Shown: in pieces, positions 45,694-54,211 of the stretch
Numbering within the stretch: the stretch's first letter is position 1
Layout of the letters: each line of letters opens with the position of its first letter
NCBI RefSeq assembly: GCF_900141635.1
Contig: NZ_FSRH01000003.1
Span: 186,001 to 250,000, forward strand
Direction of reading: 5' to 3'
DNA: 64,000 nt
Source: Peptoclostridium litorale DSM 5388
GTDB taxonomy: Bacteria; Bacillota; Clostridia; Peptostreptococcales; Peptostreptococcaceae
The notes under the pieces: generated by a model
What the model was told of the DNA's origin: nothing
The model's input: the letters and a program-made list of their open reading frames with translations, nothing else
Database searches by the model: none
Translations under genes and position numbers: made by a program

Positions 45694-46377
45694 ATGGTTT
45701 CTAATTTATTTTCGAAAGAAAAGAATAAATCATCTTTAAGTTCAAAAATATTCAACATATTGAGAGACAACATACTTGAAGGGAAATACTCTCCTGATGA
45801 AAAGCTTGTTGAGATAAAGCTTGCAGACGAGCTTGGAGTCAGCAGGACGCCTGTAAGAGAAGCACTAAAGCAGCTTGAGCTTGAAGGTCTTGTTGAAAAC
45901 ATTCCCAACAGGGGAGTTATTGTAAAGGGCATATCTAAGCAGGATATAAGCGACATATACACGATAAGACTTGCCATAGAGGCTATAGCCGTTGACTGGG
46001 CAATGGAAAGAATGACAGATGACGATTTGGATAAGCTTAAGGAGCTCTACGAGCTTATGGAGTTTTACACCATAAAAAAAGACGTGCTTAAAATATCTGA
46101 GCTTAATTCTCAGTTCCATGAGATAATATACAAGGCTACAAAGAGCAGATATCTTGAGCAGATACTGAAGGACTTCCAGTACTATATAAAGACTACGAGA
46201 AACAAGTCTTTAAAGACTCCTGGAAGACTGGACAGCGCTCTTGACGAGCATAAGGAGATACTTGATGCATTCCTTGAAAGGGATGCTGAAAAAGCCAAGA
46301 TTGTGCTTGCAAAACATATAAACACTTCTAAGCAAAATGCCATAAAGGTGAGCGAGAGCGAAAACGATAGTGAATAA
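45694..46377 (+). CDS. GntR family regulator with FCD domain
   Basis: The 227-residue protein has the GntR winged helix (EIKLADELGVSRTPVREALKQLELEGLV, residues 36-63) and a C-terminal FCD all-helical ligand domain (YTIRLAIEAIAVDWA, FHEIIYKATKS, LDEHKEILDAFLERDAEKA). GGAAGGGA precedes the ATG at 45694. It lies 100 bases after icd, so it is the likely regulator of the acnA-icd genes and may bind the TGTATACA site at their promoter; ligand unknown. Confidence 0.88.
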   Translation: MVSNLFSKEKNKSSLSSKIFNILRDNILEGKYSPDEKLVEIKLADELGVSRTPVREALKQLELEGLVENIPNRGVIVKGISKQDISDIYTIRLAIEAIAVDWAMERMTDDDLDKLKELYELMEFYTIKKDVLKISELNSQFHEIIYKATKSRYLEQILKDFQYYIKTTRNKSLKTPGRLDSALDEHKEILDAFLERDAEKAKIVLAKHINTSKQNAIKVSESENDSE

Positions 46378-46390
46378 TCAGTATAAAACT

Positions 46391-46415
46391 AAAAGGGCCG
46401 AAAGGCCCTTTTAAA
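46391..46415 (+). terminator. intrinsic terminator after GntR gene
   Basis: AAAAGGGCC pairs with GGCCCTTTT across a GAAA tetraloop. Confidence 0.9.
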
Positions 46416-46459
46416 ATGTTCAAATAAAAATATACTAATGTGCTTTCACCTGTTTTTAC

Positions 46460-46495
46460 TTATTAAAATAGCAGGTTTTGATAACCTGCTATTTA
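46460..46495 (-). terminator. terminator of the minus-strand deacetylase gene
   Basis: On the minus strand AAATAGCAGGTT pairs with AACCTGCTATTT across ATCAA and is followed by TTAATA. Confidence 0.85.
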
Positions 46496-46515
46496 TGTCT
46501 TGTTTTATAAAGGTT

Positions 46516-47586
46516 TTAGTATGTTATAACTTCCATGTCTGAAATATCTTCTCTCAGTACTTCTGCAAACCCTTCGGGGATTGCTATTGTTGAAGGGTCT
46601 CCATCGCTTATGAATCTCGTTTTTTTGCCCTCGTCATATCTTTTGAGCCAGTCGTAAAGACCCACGTTGTCTACGTTGGTCTCGCTCGCTCTTACCCTGT
46701 GTACGTTGAGTGCGTCAAATTGCTTGTGGAATGGAGACTTGTAAGGATCCCATCCAACCCTCAGCACGCATTTGTTCTCATAAGATACTCCTTCATATGT
46801 TCCAGAGTATACCGCTGCTCTGTTGTCCTCGTCGGGAAGCCCTCCAAAGGGAAGAGCAAGTGTGCTTACTTCGTATTCTGGAGCATAGCTGTTTACAAGC
46901 TTTACAATGTTTGCAAGCTGTTTTTTTGTCTCTTCTGAATCGGTTTTAGAAAGGTCAGCATGTCCGAAGGTGTGGTTTCCTATGTCGTAATTGTTTTGGA
47001 TTAGGAAACTGATCTTGTCCTTTGCCTGAGCTTCGTTTCTAAAGGGGTTTGCATTTACAAAAAATGTCGCAGTGGCATTGAAGTCCGGATGTTTTTTCTT
47101 GAAATTTTCCATAATGCCTACTGCGCATGCAGGATCTATGACAAGGTTGCCATCTTCTCCTCCTATGTATTTGAAATTATTTTCGTTTCCGTCGTCAAAC
47201 GTTATAACAACAGGTGTAAATCCTGCTTTCACAGCTATGTTTCCGCTTGCATAGTCTGTAAGGCTTATAGCTCTAAAGCCCCTGCTGTAGAGTTCTTCAA
47301 GGTCCATTTCAAAGTTTTCGGGAGTCCTTGTCCATGTAGTTTCAGGATATCCTATGCTGTGGTACATAAGAACCATGACCTCTCCCAGTTCGTTTACCGA
47401 AAGTTCCTGAAGCTCCGATCCAGAAAGTCTTTTCGCCTGATCTTTTTCTGAAGTAGCATCTTTTTCAGCCGGTTGATGCTGGACTATCTGCGAGCTCTCA
47501 TCCGCATTTGCATTATCTTGTATGTTTGAACATCCTGTAAAGGAAAGCATTCCTACTGCCACTGCAAGAGATAAATATCTTTTCAT
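46516..47586 (-). CDS. polysaccharide deacetylase lipoprotein
   Basis: The 356-residue protein has a lipoprotein signal (lipobox LSFTGC, Cys19) and a NodB-type deacetylase domain from about residue 65: VMVLMYHSIGYPE, VVITFDDGNENNF (the DD motif), TATFFVNANPF and YDIGNHTFGHADL (the HxxxH metal site). It probably trims acetyl groups from cell-wall or surface glycan. Substrate not known. AGGTG precedes the ATG on the minus strand. Confidence 0.88.
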   Translation of the reverse strand: MKRYLSLAVAVGMLSFTGCSNIQDNANADESSQIVQHQPAEKDATSEKDQAKRLSGSELQELSVNELGEVMVLMYHSIGYPETTWTRTPENFEMDLEELYSRGFRAISLTDYASGNIAVKAGFTPVVITFDDGNENNFKYIGGEDGNLVIDPACAVGIMENFKKKHPDFNATATFFVNANPFRNEAQAKDKISFLIQNNYDIGNHTFGHADLSKTDSEETKKQLANIVKLVNSYAPEYEVSTLALPFGGLPDEDNRAAVYSGTYEGVSYENKCVLRVGWDPYKSPFHKQFDALNVHRVRASETNVDNVGLYDWLKRYDEGKKTRFISDGDPSTIAIPEGFAEVLREDISDMEVITY

Positions 47587-47848
47587 TATGACACCTCTTA
47601 AAAATTTTATGATTGAAAAAGAAATATTTTCATATAATTATAATATCACAATTATATCAAGATAGACTGATTTTTTAAAATCCGGCAGATGGGTTTAAAA
47701 AAACAAAATCATGGTCTTGTATAAGGTTTCCCATTCGCAAGATTCGAAATATTAAAAAAATTCAGTAGAATGTTATGGCGTTGGGGCTGCATTTGTAATA
47801 GAATGTAGTCTATACGATAAACAACAAAATAAATATAGGGGGGATTTC
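47587..47848. other. divergent promoter region
   Basis: About 260 bases between divergent genes with AT-rich promoter-like stretches. No specific element is claimed. Confidence 0.4.
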
Positions 47849-49027
47849 ATGTTTTCTGAAAAGGTTGTAAAAAGTCTTGAAAAATCATCTTGGATAAGGG
47901 CTATGTTTGAAGAGGGGGCAAAGTTGGCCCGAAAATACGGGCCCGAAAATGTATATGATTTCAGTCTTGGAAATCCGTTTGCGGAGCCGCCGAAAGAGGT
48001 TTTAGATTCTCTTAAAAAGCATGTGACAAGCGGGGAGAGGGGAACCCACAAGTATATGAACAATGCGGGATATGAGAACGTAAGGGAAAAAATAGCAAAA
48101 TCGCTTCAAAAGGAAAGCAAAGTCGAGCTTTCAGCGTCAAATGTGATTATGACAGTCGGCGCTGCTGGAGGACTTAATGTAGTTTTAAAAGCAATTTTAA
48201 ATCCAGATGACGAGGTAATAGTATTTGCACCTTATTTTGTGGAGTACAATTTCTATGTGGACAACCATGGAGGGAAGACTGTAATAGTACCGTCTGACAC
48301 GTCGAATTTCGAGCCGGACCTTAAGGCGTTTGAAAAAAGCATAACTCCAAAGACAAAGGCAGTTATAATAAACAACCCGAACAACCCTACCGGAGTGATA
48401 TACAGCAAGGAAAAACTGGTGGAGATGGCAAAGATAATAGAAAAGAAGGAAGCCGAGCAGGGTGATATATATGTGATCTCTGACCAGCCCTACAGCAAGA
48501 TAGTTTATGACGGAGCAGTTGTTCCGAGCATACTTTCAATATTCAAGAATTCATTCGTGGTGAATTCCTTCAGCAAGTCACTGGGGCTTGCCGGAGAGAG
48601 GATTGGGTATGTGGCTGCAAGCAGCAGAATAGATGGAATAGAGACGCTTATGAACGCGCTTACTTTCTGCAACAGGACTCTTGGGTTTGTAAATGCCCCT
48701 GCGCTTTTCCAAAAGGTCATATATGATGCGCTTGACGCGCAGGTGGACATTGAGGACTACAAGCTTAAAAGGGACATGCTGTATGAAAATCTTAAAAGGC
48801 TTGGATTTGAATGCGTGAAGCCTCAAGGGGCCTTTTACCTGTTCCCTAAGGCGCTCATGGAGGACGATGTGGAATTTGTAAAGAGGGCAATAAACCACAA
48901 TATTTTGCTCGTACCCGGAAGCGGGTTTGGCTGTCCTGGATATTTCAGGATTTCGTACTGCGTGGAGCTTGACATGATAGAAAGGTCCATAGCGGCATTT
49001 GAAAGGCTGGCGGCTGAGTTCAAATAG
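47849..49027 (+). CDS. class I PLP-dependent aminotransferase
   Basis: The 392-residue protein has GNPFAEPPKEVLDSL, the substrate Asn/Asp region INNPNNPTGVIYSKE, PLP Lys in VNSFSKSLGLAGERIGYVA and a terminal Arg in GYFRISYCV. It is an aspartate/alanine-type aminotransferase; the amino acid cannot be assigned. GGGGGG precedes the ATG. A 20-base-pair terminator follows. Confidence 0.88.
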   Translation: MFSEKVVKSLEKSSWIRAMFEEGAKLARKYGPENVYDFSLGNPFAEPPKEVLDSLKKHVTSGERGTHKYMNNAGYENVREKIAKSLQKESKVELSASNVIMTVGAAGGLNVVLKAILNPDDEVIVFAPYFVEYNFYVDNHGGKTVIVPSDTSNFEPDLKAFEKSITPKTKAVIINNPNNPTGVIYSKEKLVEMAKIIEKKEAEQGDIYVISDQPYSKIVYDGAVVPSILSIFKNSFVVNSFSKSLGLAGERIGYVAASSRIDGIETLMNALTFCNRTLGFVNAPALFQKVIYDALDAQVDIEDYKLKRDMLYENLKRLGFECVKPQGAFYLFPKALMEDDVEFVKRAINHNILLVPGSGFGCPGYFRISYCVELDMIERSIAAFERLAAEFK

Positions 49028-49079
49028 ACAGGGTACTAAATAGTTAAGTTTTGTCTGTATTAATTAACTCCAAAAAAAT

Positions 49080-49137
49080 AAGGCTATGTTCTGATCTGGA
49101 TTACAAATACCAGATCAGAACATAGCCTTGTTTTGAT
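49080..49137 (+). terminator. long intrinsic terminator
   Basis: A 20-base perfect stem (49080-49099 with 49110-49129, core ATGTTCTGAT/ATCAGAACAT) around a ten-base loop, then GTTTTGATTTT. Confidence 0.9.
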
Positions 49138-49237
49138 TTTGCCATATCATTATACTGCTCCAAATGTTTAATTATATAATTTTTCGAGTATTCCGACTAA
49201 TGTCCAAGCGCTTTTGTAGTGAATATATTCAAATTAA

Positions 49238-50503
49238 TCAAACATTTAAAATTTGTTTCAATATGGTAATATTAAACTCTGTACCTTGAGAATGTTTTGA
49301 ATTCACTTCGATTTTTCCACCAAGCTGTTTTTCGACTATATCCTTGACAAGGCTTAATCCAAGACCTCTGTTTATTTGACCGGTTTCATAATTTATCTTT
49401 GTAGAAAAACCCGCCGAGAATATATTTTCACTGTCTTCCGTTTTTATACCGCAGCCGTTGTCACATATTGAAAAAATATGATTTTCACTGTCGGTTGTAT
49501 GCCTAAAAACTATTTTTCCGTTATCTCTAGGGCCGATAGCTTCCATGGAATTCATTATCAAATTCCTGAATATAGACATAAGCTGATAGTGCTTGTCCGT
49601 ATAGAAATTCTCAGAAATGTTGAATTCAAGCGATATGTTGTCTCCCTCCGAACTCGCCTGTATAAGCATGCTGTCCTTTAGTATTTTAACTACATCTTTA
49701 AAGTTCATTCCCGAATCGTGGAGCTTGTTGTCTATCACCTCTTCGATTCCACGAAATATGAGTCCGTATTCTTTTTTTATTTCATGAACGTCCCTGGCTA
49801 TATTTACAGACATATCAGCCCACTCATCACGGCATTCATCATTTGATATGTTTTCAAATAGAGAGTATGCGTTTGACATTACATTTTCTATGTGATCCAT
49901 ATTCTTCTCCATCCAGTACATCTCAGTCTTGAGCTGAGATGTTATCCAAAGAAGCTTTCTGTACCTGTTTTCATGGTCCTGTTGCAATATGAGTATTTTG
50001 TGATACTGCAAAGCCACAATTATGATGCATATAATTGTGGTTCTTGCGATTGCAATCATGAAAATCATTCCGACTATGGAAAGTTCAGAGTCGAAAAGCT
50101 TCCATTGCATTCGCACATAAAGCTCTATAAGGTTTGAAAAGAAATCGCAAATTATAAGATTCATAAAAAACTTTGTTAAATCAGTTTGAATATTTTTTCT
50201 ATTTAGGAAATGATAGAATATACCGTAACTCACATAAGAAAACAGTTCGGGTAAATATGCAAGCAATGCAGTAGAATACTCGCCATACCTAACTGAAAAC
50301 GCAAAAATTCTTAATATGTATACAAACAGCGCTGAAATCATTCCTGTTTGATAGGGGTTCAATTTCCTGAAAAGAAACAGGAACACCGGAAAAAGTATTA
50401 ATCCGAAAGATATATTAAAGTCGGATGTGAATAGATTGATGTATATTTGTGACGCTAAAGCTACAATGACGCCCGTTTTAAGTACTCCTTTTAGATTGCC
50501 CAC
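49238..50503 (-). CDS. membrane sensor histidine kinase (orphan)
   Basis: The 421-residue protein has five or six N-terminal hydrophobic segments (about 10-190), a dimer region with candidate phosphoacceptor His in ARDVHEIKKEYG (about residue 240), and a C-terminal HATPase domain: N-box NLIMNSMEAIG, G1 ICDNGCGI, G2 NRGLGLSLVKDIV. It resembles citrate/sporulation-type kinases in layout. No response regulator gene is adjacent. A GTG start at 50503 has GGGGGATGG upstream. Confidence 0.85.
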   Translation of the reverse strand: MGNLKGVLKTGVIVALASQIYINLFTSDFNISFGLILFPVFLFLFRKLNPYQTGMISALFVYILRIFAFSVRYGEYSTALLAYLPELFSYVSYGIFYHFLNRKNIQTDLTKFFMNLIICDFFSNLIELYVRMQWKLFDSELSIVGMIFMIAIARTTIICIIIVALQYHKILILQQDHENRYRKLLWITSQLKTEMYWMEKNMDHIENVMSNAYSLFENISNDECRDEWADMSVNIARDVHEIKKEYGLIFRGIEEVIDNKLHDSGMNFKDVVKILKDSMLIQASSEGDNISLEFNISENFYTDKHYQLMSIFRNLIMNSMEAIGPRDNGKIVFRHTTDSENHIFSICDNGCGIKTEDSENIFSAGFSTKINYETGQINRGLGLSLVKDIVEKQLGGKIEVNSKHSQGTEFNITILKQILNV

Positions 50504-50909
50504 ATTAGACCATCCCCCTTTAAAGTTTTAAAAAGTTTCAAATAGTATAAAATTGTTTTGCTTGTAGTATACCAAAATATGAATGCTGTATACAAGACCC
50601 TTGTGGTTAATTTAACTAATTCTCAGACTTTATATGCGCCATCGTTGGATCTTAAACGCATGAAAATTAGCGAAAACCCTATGGGCTGTGTTTGAGGGAT
50701 GCCTAATCTGGGGAGTTAAACCCGGGAATTAGAACGCAATATATTTTTTTGAAGAAAAATATTTGAAATTATTGATTCTTTTTGAAGTGGATGATTTAAT
50801 ATGAATTTAACAATTTATTTAAAAAGTCTGAAAATAAAGAAATGTTGAGCTGTTTAGTAAATATTTATTATTTTAAAAAATTAATAGCAAAATAATCAGG
50901 AGGTAGAAA
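50504..50909. other. intergenic region between kinase and brnQ, with GC-rich island
   Basis: Most is AT-rich. A GC-richer island (about 50641-50745) contains imperfect inverted repeats (CTAATCTGGG with CCCGGGAATTAG) and short frames broken by stops on both strands. It could be a structured RNA or decayed DNA. No promoter is claimed. Confidence 0.4.
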
Positions 50910-52226
50910 ATGAATCGAAAGATGAATCAGACAAAGGATAGTTTTGTGGTGGGGATGGCCCTATTTGCAATGTTTTTCGGAGCAGGAAATCTAATATTCC
51001 CACCGGCGCTTGGACTGGCTTCGGGAAAGGGATGGCTTGCATGTCTTGTGGGATTTTTACTTACAGGGGTGGGAATGCCTCTGCTTGGAGTTCTGTCTGT
51101 ATCTAAGGCCGGCGGTACTATAGACCATCTTGCGGGTAAAGTCAACCCAACTTTCAGCAAGATACTTGGAACGGTGATAATACTTGCGCTTGGACCTCTT
51201 CTTGCAATACCAAGAACCGGGGCCACAGTTTTTGAGCTTGGGATAAGACCTTCAATGCCAGGAGCAAATCCTATAGTAGTATCAATTGTATATTTTGCAG
51301 CAACTCTTTTTCTTGTAATAAAGCCATCTGGCATAGTTGACAAGATAGGAAAGGTGCTTACACCTATACTGCTATGCATAATAGGTGCGATAATAATAAA
51401 AGGAACGGTTTCCCCTGCAGGAATGCCTGTTGAAACAGGGCTTGGAAATCCATTTTCAGTAGGATTCACAGAAGGATATCAGACGATGGATGCGTTTTGT
51501 GCGTTAGTCTTTGGTGGAATATTAATGCTTACGCTTAAGGAAAAGGGATACGAAAAGAAAGAAGACCAAATAAAGCTGACTATGAGAGCAGGACTTATAG
51601 CTGCAGTAGGGCTTGCATTTGTTTACGGGGGTCTTCTTTACCTTGGATCGACAGTAAGTGGAGTATATCCATCTGACATAGCAAGAGCAGATTTGGTAGT
51701 TGGAATAACACAAAGCGCTCTGGGCTCTGTCGGAAAAATAGGCATAGGTATTGCATGTTCTGTTGCCTGCCTTACTACAGCAGTTGGTATCACTGCAACT
51801 GTAGGAAACTATTTTGAAGAGATAAGCAATGGGAAGCTTTCGTACAGAGCGGTGGTAATAGCTACTGTGGTAGTAAGTGCAATATTCTCTAACTTTGGAA
51901 TAGAGAATATAGTTAAGCTTGCAGTTCCTCTTTTGGTGACGGTTTATCCTGTTGCCATAGTGCTTATAGTAATGAACCTGTTTGACAATTTGATTAAAAA
52001 CAAAAAAGCGTATCTGGGCGCAGTTTACGGAGCTCTTTTTGTAAGTCTTTTTGATGGGATTTCAGCAATGGGAGTAAACACAGCATTCATAGGAAAATTG
52101 ATGAGCAGCCTTCCTCTTTCAGGAGCGGGATTTGCATGGATAACTCCTTCAATTGCAGGAGCTGTCATAACTACAATGCTAATGTCTGACAGAGAAAAAA
52201 GCAGGGAAGAAAGTTCGGTTTTGTAG
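50910..52226 (+). CDS. brnQ: branched-chain amino acid transporter BrnQ (LIVCS family)
   Basis: The 438-residue protein has about twelve hydrophobic helices and the family start DSFVVGMALFAMFFGAGNL, followed by IPRTGATVFELGI and YQTMDAFCALVFGGI. It is a sodium-coupled importer of leucine, isoleucine and valine. CAGGAGG precedes the ATG by 6 bases. It is a likely CodY target, but no clear site was found. Confidence 0.94.
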   Translation: MNRKMNQTKDSFVVGMALFAMFFGAGNLIFPPALGLASGKGWLACLVGFLLTGVGMPLLGVLSVSKAGGTIDHLAGKVNPTFSKILGTVIILALGPLLAIPRTGATVFELGIRPSMPGANPIVVSIVYFAATLFLVIKPSGIVDKIGKVLTPILLCIIGAIIIKGTVSPAGMPVETGLGNPFSVGFTEGYQTMDAFCALVFGGILMLTLKEKGYEKKEDQIKLTMRAGLIAAVGLAFVYGGLLYLGSTVSGVYPSDIARADLVVGITQSALGSVGKIGIGIACSVACLTTAVGITATVGNYFEEISNGKLSYRAVVIATVVVSAIFSNFGIENIVKLAVPLLVTVYPVAIVLIVMNLFDNLIKNKKAYLGAVYGALFVSLFDGISAMGVNTAFIGKLMSSLPLSGAGFAWITPSIAGAVITTMLMSDREKSREESSVL

Positions 52227-52266
52227 TAAATTTGTTTTTATGCAATCCTTACGAAAGGAAGTTAAT

Positions 52267-52536
52267 ATGAATTTCTACACATCGGAATTTTTAGGCCCTA
52301 GATTTGTAATATTTCATTATTTTATAAAATGGTATATAGACCGATTTGGAATTGTCTCCTATATTGTGGCTTTACTAGGAGGAATAATGGCATTTTTTAC
52401 ATATGTGATTATGCTTAACCTCCACAAGGGAGAAAAGGATGTAGCTATGATGATAACCCTTCTTGCAGTAATAGTCATGGGAGGGCTCATGGGTCTTGGA
52501 ATAGACATCTCAAATGGACATGCTCCTATCGTATAA
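52267..52536 (+). CDS. small two-helix membrane protein, unknown
   Basis: The 89-residue protein has two hydrophobic helices (about residues 30-50 and 60-79) separated by NLHKGEKDV. ATG at 52267 follows GAAAGGAAG; no upstream start has a ribosome site. It lies 40 bases after brnQ with no terminator between, so it may be an accessory of the transporter. I do not recognise a family. Confidence 0.6.
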   Translation: MNFYTSEFLGPRFVIFHYFIKWYIDRFGIVSYIVALLGGIMAFFTYVIMLNLHKGEKDVAMMITLLAVIVMGGLMGLGIDISNGHAPIV

Positions 52537-52548
52537 ACCGAATTAAAC

Positions 52549-52585
52549 AAAAAGACCGCCTGAAAATCAGGAGGTCTTTTTGTTT
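52549..52585 (+). terminator. intrinsic terminator after small membrane gene
   Basis: AAAAAGACC-CCTGA pairs with TCAGG-GGTCTTTTT with small bulges. Confidence 0.85.
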
Positions 52586-52597
52586 GTAAATCTCCAA

Positions 52598-52634
52598 AAA
52601 GGCATGCTGATTCATATCATCAGCATGCCTTTCG
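52598..52634. terminator. second hairpin, possible terminator
   Basis: AAAGGCATGCTGAT pairs with ATCAGCATGCCTTT around TTCATAT. It is 14 bases after the first terminator and could stop any read-through. The T-tract is short. Confidence 0.65.
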
Positions 52635-52766
52635 CTAAGCGTTAATATTAATCCGAATTTACGCAGGTTACAGTTGTATGGGGTATAATGGTCTTGTATA
52701 TTATAGTTGAATATGGCAGGAAGTACATAGTGCTGTGACGTGTTCAGATGTAACGTGGGAGATGAT

Positions 52767-53621
52767 ATGTTGAAATATAAAAATAAAATCATATTAGCTG
52801 TAACCACTGCAGTTTTTGGGATTTTAATTTTTGCTACTGCCTTATGGACTGGCAACAATGGATGTGGCGAAGAAAGCAATGTCATTTGCACTTCAAACGG
52901 TAAATTCGAAGTGGAAATTTTGGAAAACCATGCCCGCATGCTTTCGCAGGATGGAAAAACGGAAAGCATATACATGCCGGGAGAGGAAAAGAAGATATTC
53001 GACTACTGCATATCAAGTATAACTAATACTTTGGATGACAAACTCTTAATCATTACAGGGGATTCAGATGAATATTACGGAAATGAGCTGCAGGTCATAG
53101 GGATATCCCCTGACGGGGAAATATGCAAAGAACTTACAAAGAGCATGAAGGACATGAACCCGCATGATATAAATACCAGTGATGTAGACGGAGACGGGAT
53201 ATTTGAAATATCGATAACAATGTACAAAAAGACAAGATTTCACCCGGTTATGGCCGAGCGCCCTTATATTTATTACTGGAGTGAAGATTCAATAAATCCA
53301 ATGTGGAGAGGTTCCCGCCTTTCAAGGCCTTTTAGTGAATATCTTTTTTACGACTTGGATGGAGACAAAAGAGAAGAACTTATTGCCATAGAGTATTTGG
53401 AAAACGGAAGCCAGCTTTTAAATGCATACTCATGGAAGGGGTTTGGATTTGAAAGCACTGCATACTCAACAGCATATGATGAGATTACAGGGCTTAAAAA
53501 GAGAGTGGATAAATCAGGAGCAAGCCGTCTGCTGGCTCAAATCGATGTAGATGGCAAGGCCGAATGGATTGAGGTTGAACATGGAGAAGAGGGAGTTTTG
53601 AAATTGCATGGCGAAAAGTGA
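52767..53621 (+). CDS. membrane-anchored VCBS-like repeat protein, function unknown
   Basis: The 284-residue protein has one N-terminal transmembrane or signal helix (IILAVTTAVFGILIFATALW) and a secreted domain with calcium-type motifs: SDVDGDGIFEISITMY and YDLDGDKREELIAIEY, which resemble FG-GAP/VCBS Asp-x-Asp-Gly-Asp repeats. ATG at 52767 follows GGGAGATG. No family name is known to me. A convergent terminator follows. Confidence 0.7.
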   Translation: MLKYKNKIILAVTTAVFGILIFATALWTGNNGCGEESNVICTSNGKFEVEILENHARMLSQDGKTESIYMPGEEKKIFDYCISSITNTLDDKLLIITGDSDEYYGNELQVIGISPDGEICKELTKSMKDMNPHDINTSDVDGDGIFEISITMYKKTRFHPVMAERPYIYYWSEDSINPMWRGSRLSRPFSEYLFYDLDGDKREELIAIEYLENGSQLLNAYSWKGFGFESTAYSTAYDEITGLKKRVDKSGASRLLAQIDVDGKAEWIEVEHGEEGVLKLHGEK

Positions 53622-53630
53622 ACAATAAAA

Positions 53631-53662
53631 AAAGGACATGAATTTTATATTCATGTCCTTGA
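53631..53662. terminator. convergent terminator
   Basis: AAGGACATGAAT pairs with ATTCATGTCCTT around TTTAT, serving the gene on + and the cold-shock gene on -. Confidence 0.85.
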
Positions 53663-53676
53663 TATGCTATATAGAA

Positions 53677-53874
53677 TTATATGCTTACTATATTCTCAGC
53701 TTGAGGTCCTTTTGCACCTTGAGCTAGGTCGAAAGTAACTCTTTCGCCTTCTTCTAGTGTTTTGAAACCGTCTTTTTGAATTTGAGAGAAGTGTGCGAAA
53801 ACATCTACTCCGTCTTCTCCTGTTATAAATCCAAATCCTTTGTCTGCATTAAACCATTTTACTGTACCGTTCAT
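53677..53874 (-). CDS. cold shock protein (CspA/CspB family)
   Basis: The 65-residue nucleic-acid chaperone has the RNA-binding motifs KGFGFI and VFAHFS in a full-length OB fold ([13 protein letters not shown]). The ATG at 53874 follows GGAGGT on the minus strand; a longer start is not supported. The 150 or so AT-rich bases before it probably hold the long cold-shock leader. Confidence 0.95.
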   Translation of the reverse strand: MNGTVKWFNADKGFGFITGEDGVDVFAHFSQIQKDGFKTLEEGERVTFDLAQGAKGPQAENIVSI

Positions 53875-54211
53875 AGTCGATACCTCCAAATTTTATTTTT
53901 TCTTAAATCATTTCGTACAAAGTAAGTCAATTTAAAAATTTAGAGTTAATACGATTAATACCGACAAAATTCTAATTTTATTTTTAAATTCAAATATTTT
54001 CTACAAACTTTAATTAAGATTCTACCTAATAGTATCATATGATAGAAGATATAGCAAATGTTTTTATTAATATTTTTATTATTTTAAATTGTCTTGGTTT
54101 ATTTGTCTGTTTTTATAAATGAGATTGTCACTTTTAAAAATAAGCTATTGCGGTATAACTATATTATCAAAGTATATATTTGACATGAATCGCATATTGA
54201 GGAGGGGTAAC
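53875..54211. other. divergent intergenic region
   Basis: AT-rich, no gene. It contains TATCATATGATA at 54033-54044, which is also at 59815-59826 and in the asnA terminator. The cold-shock leader lies on the minus side and the DUF3160 promoter on the plus side. Confidence 0.5.
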
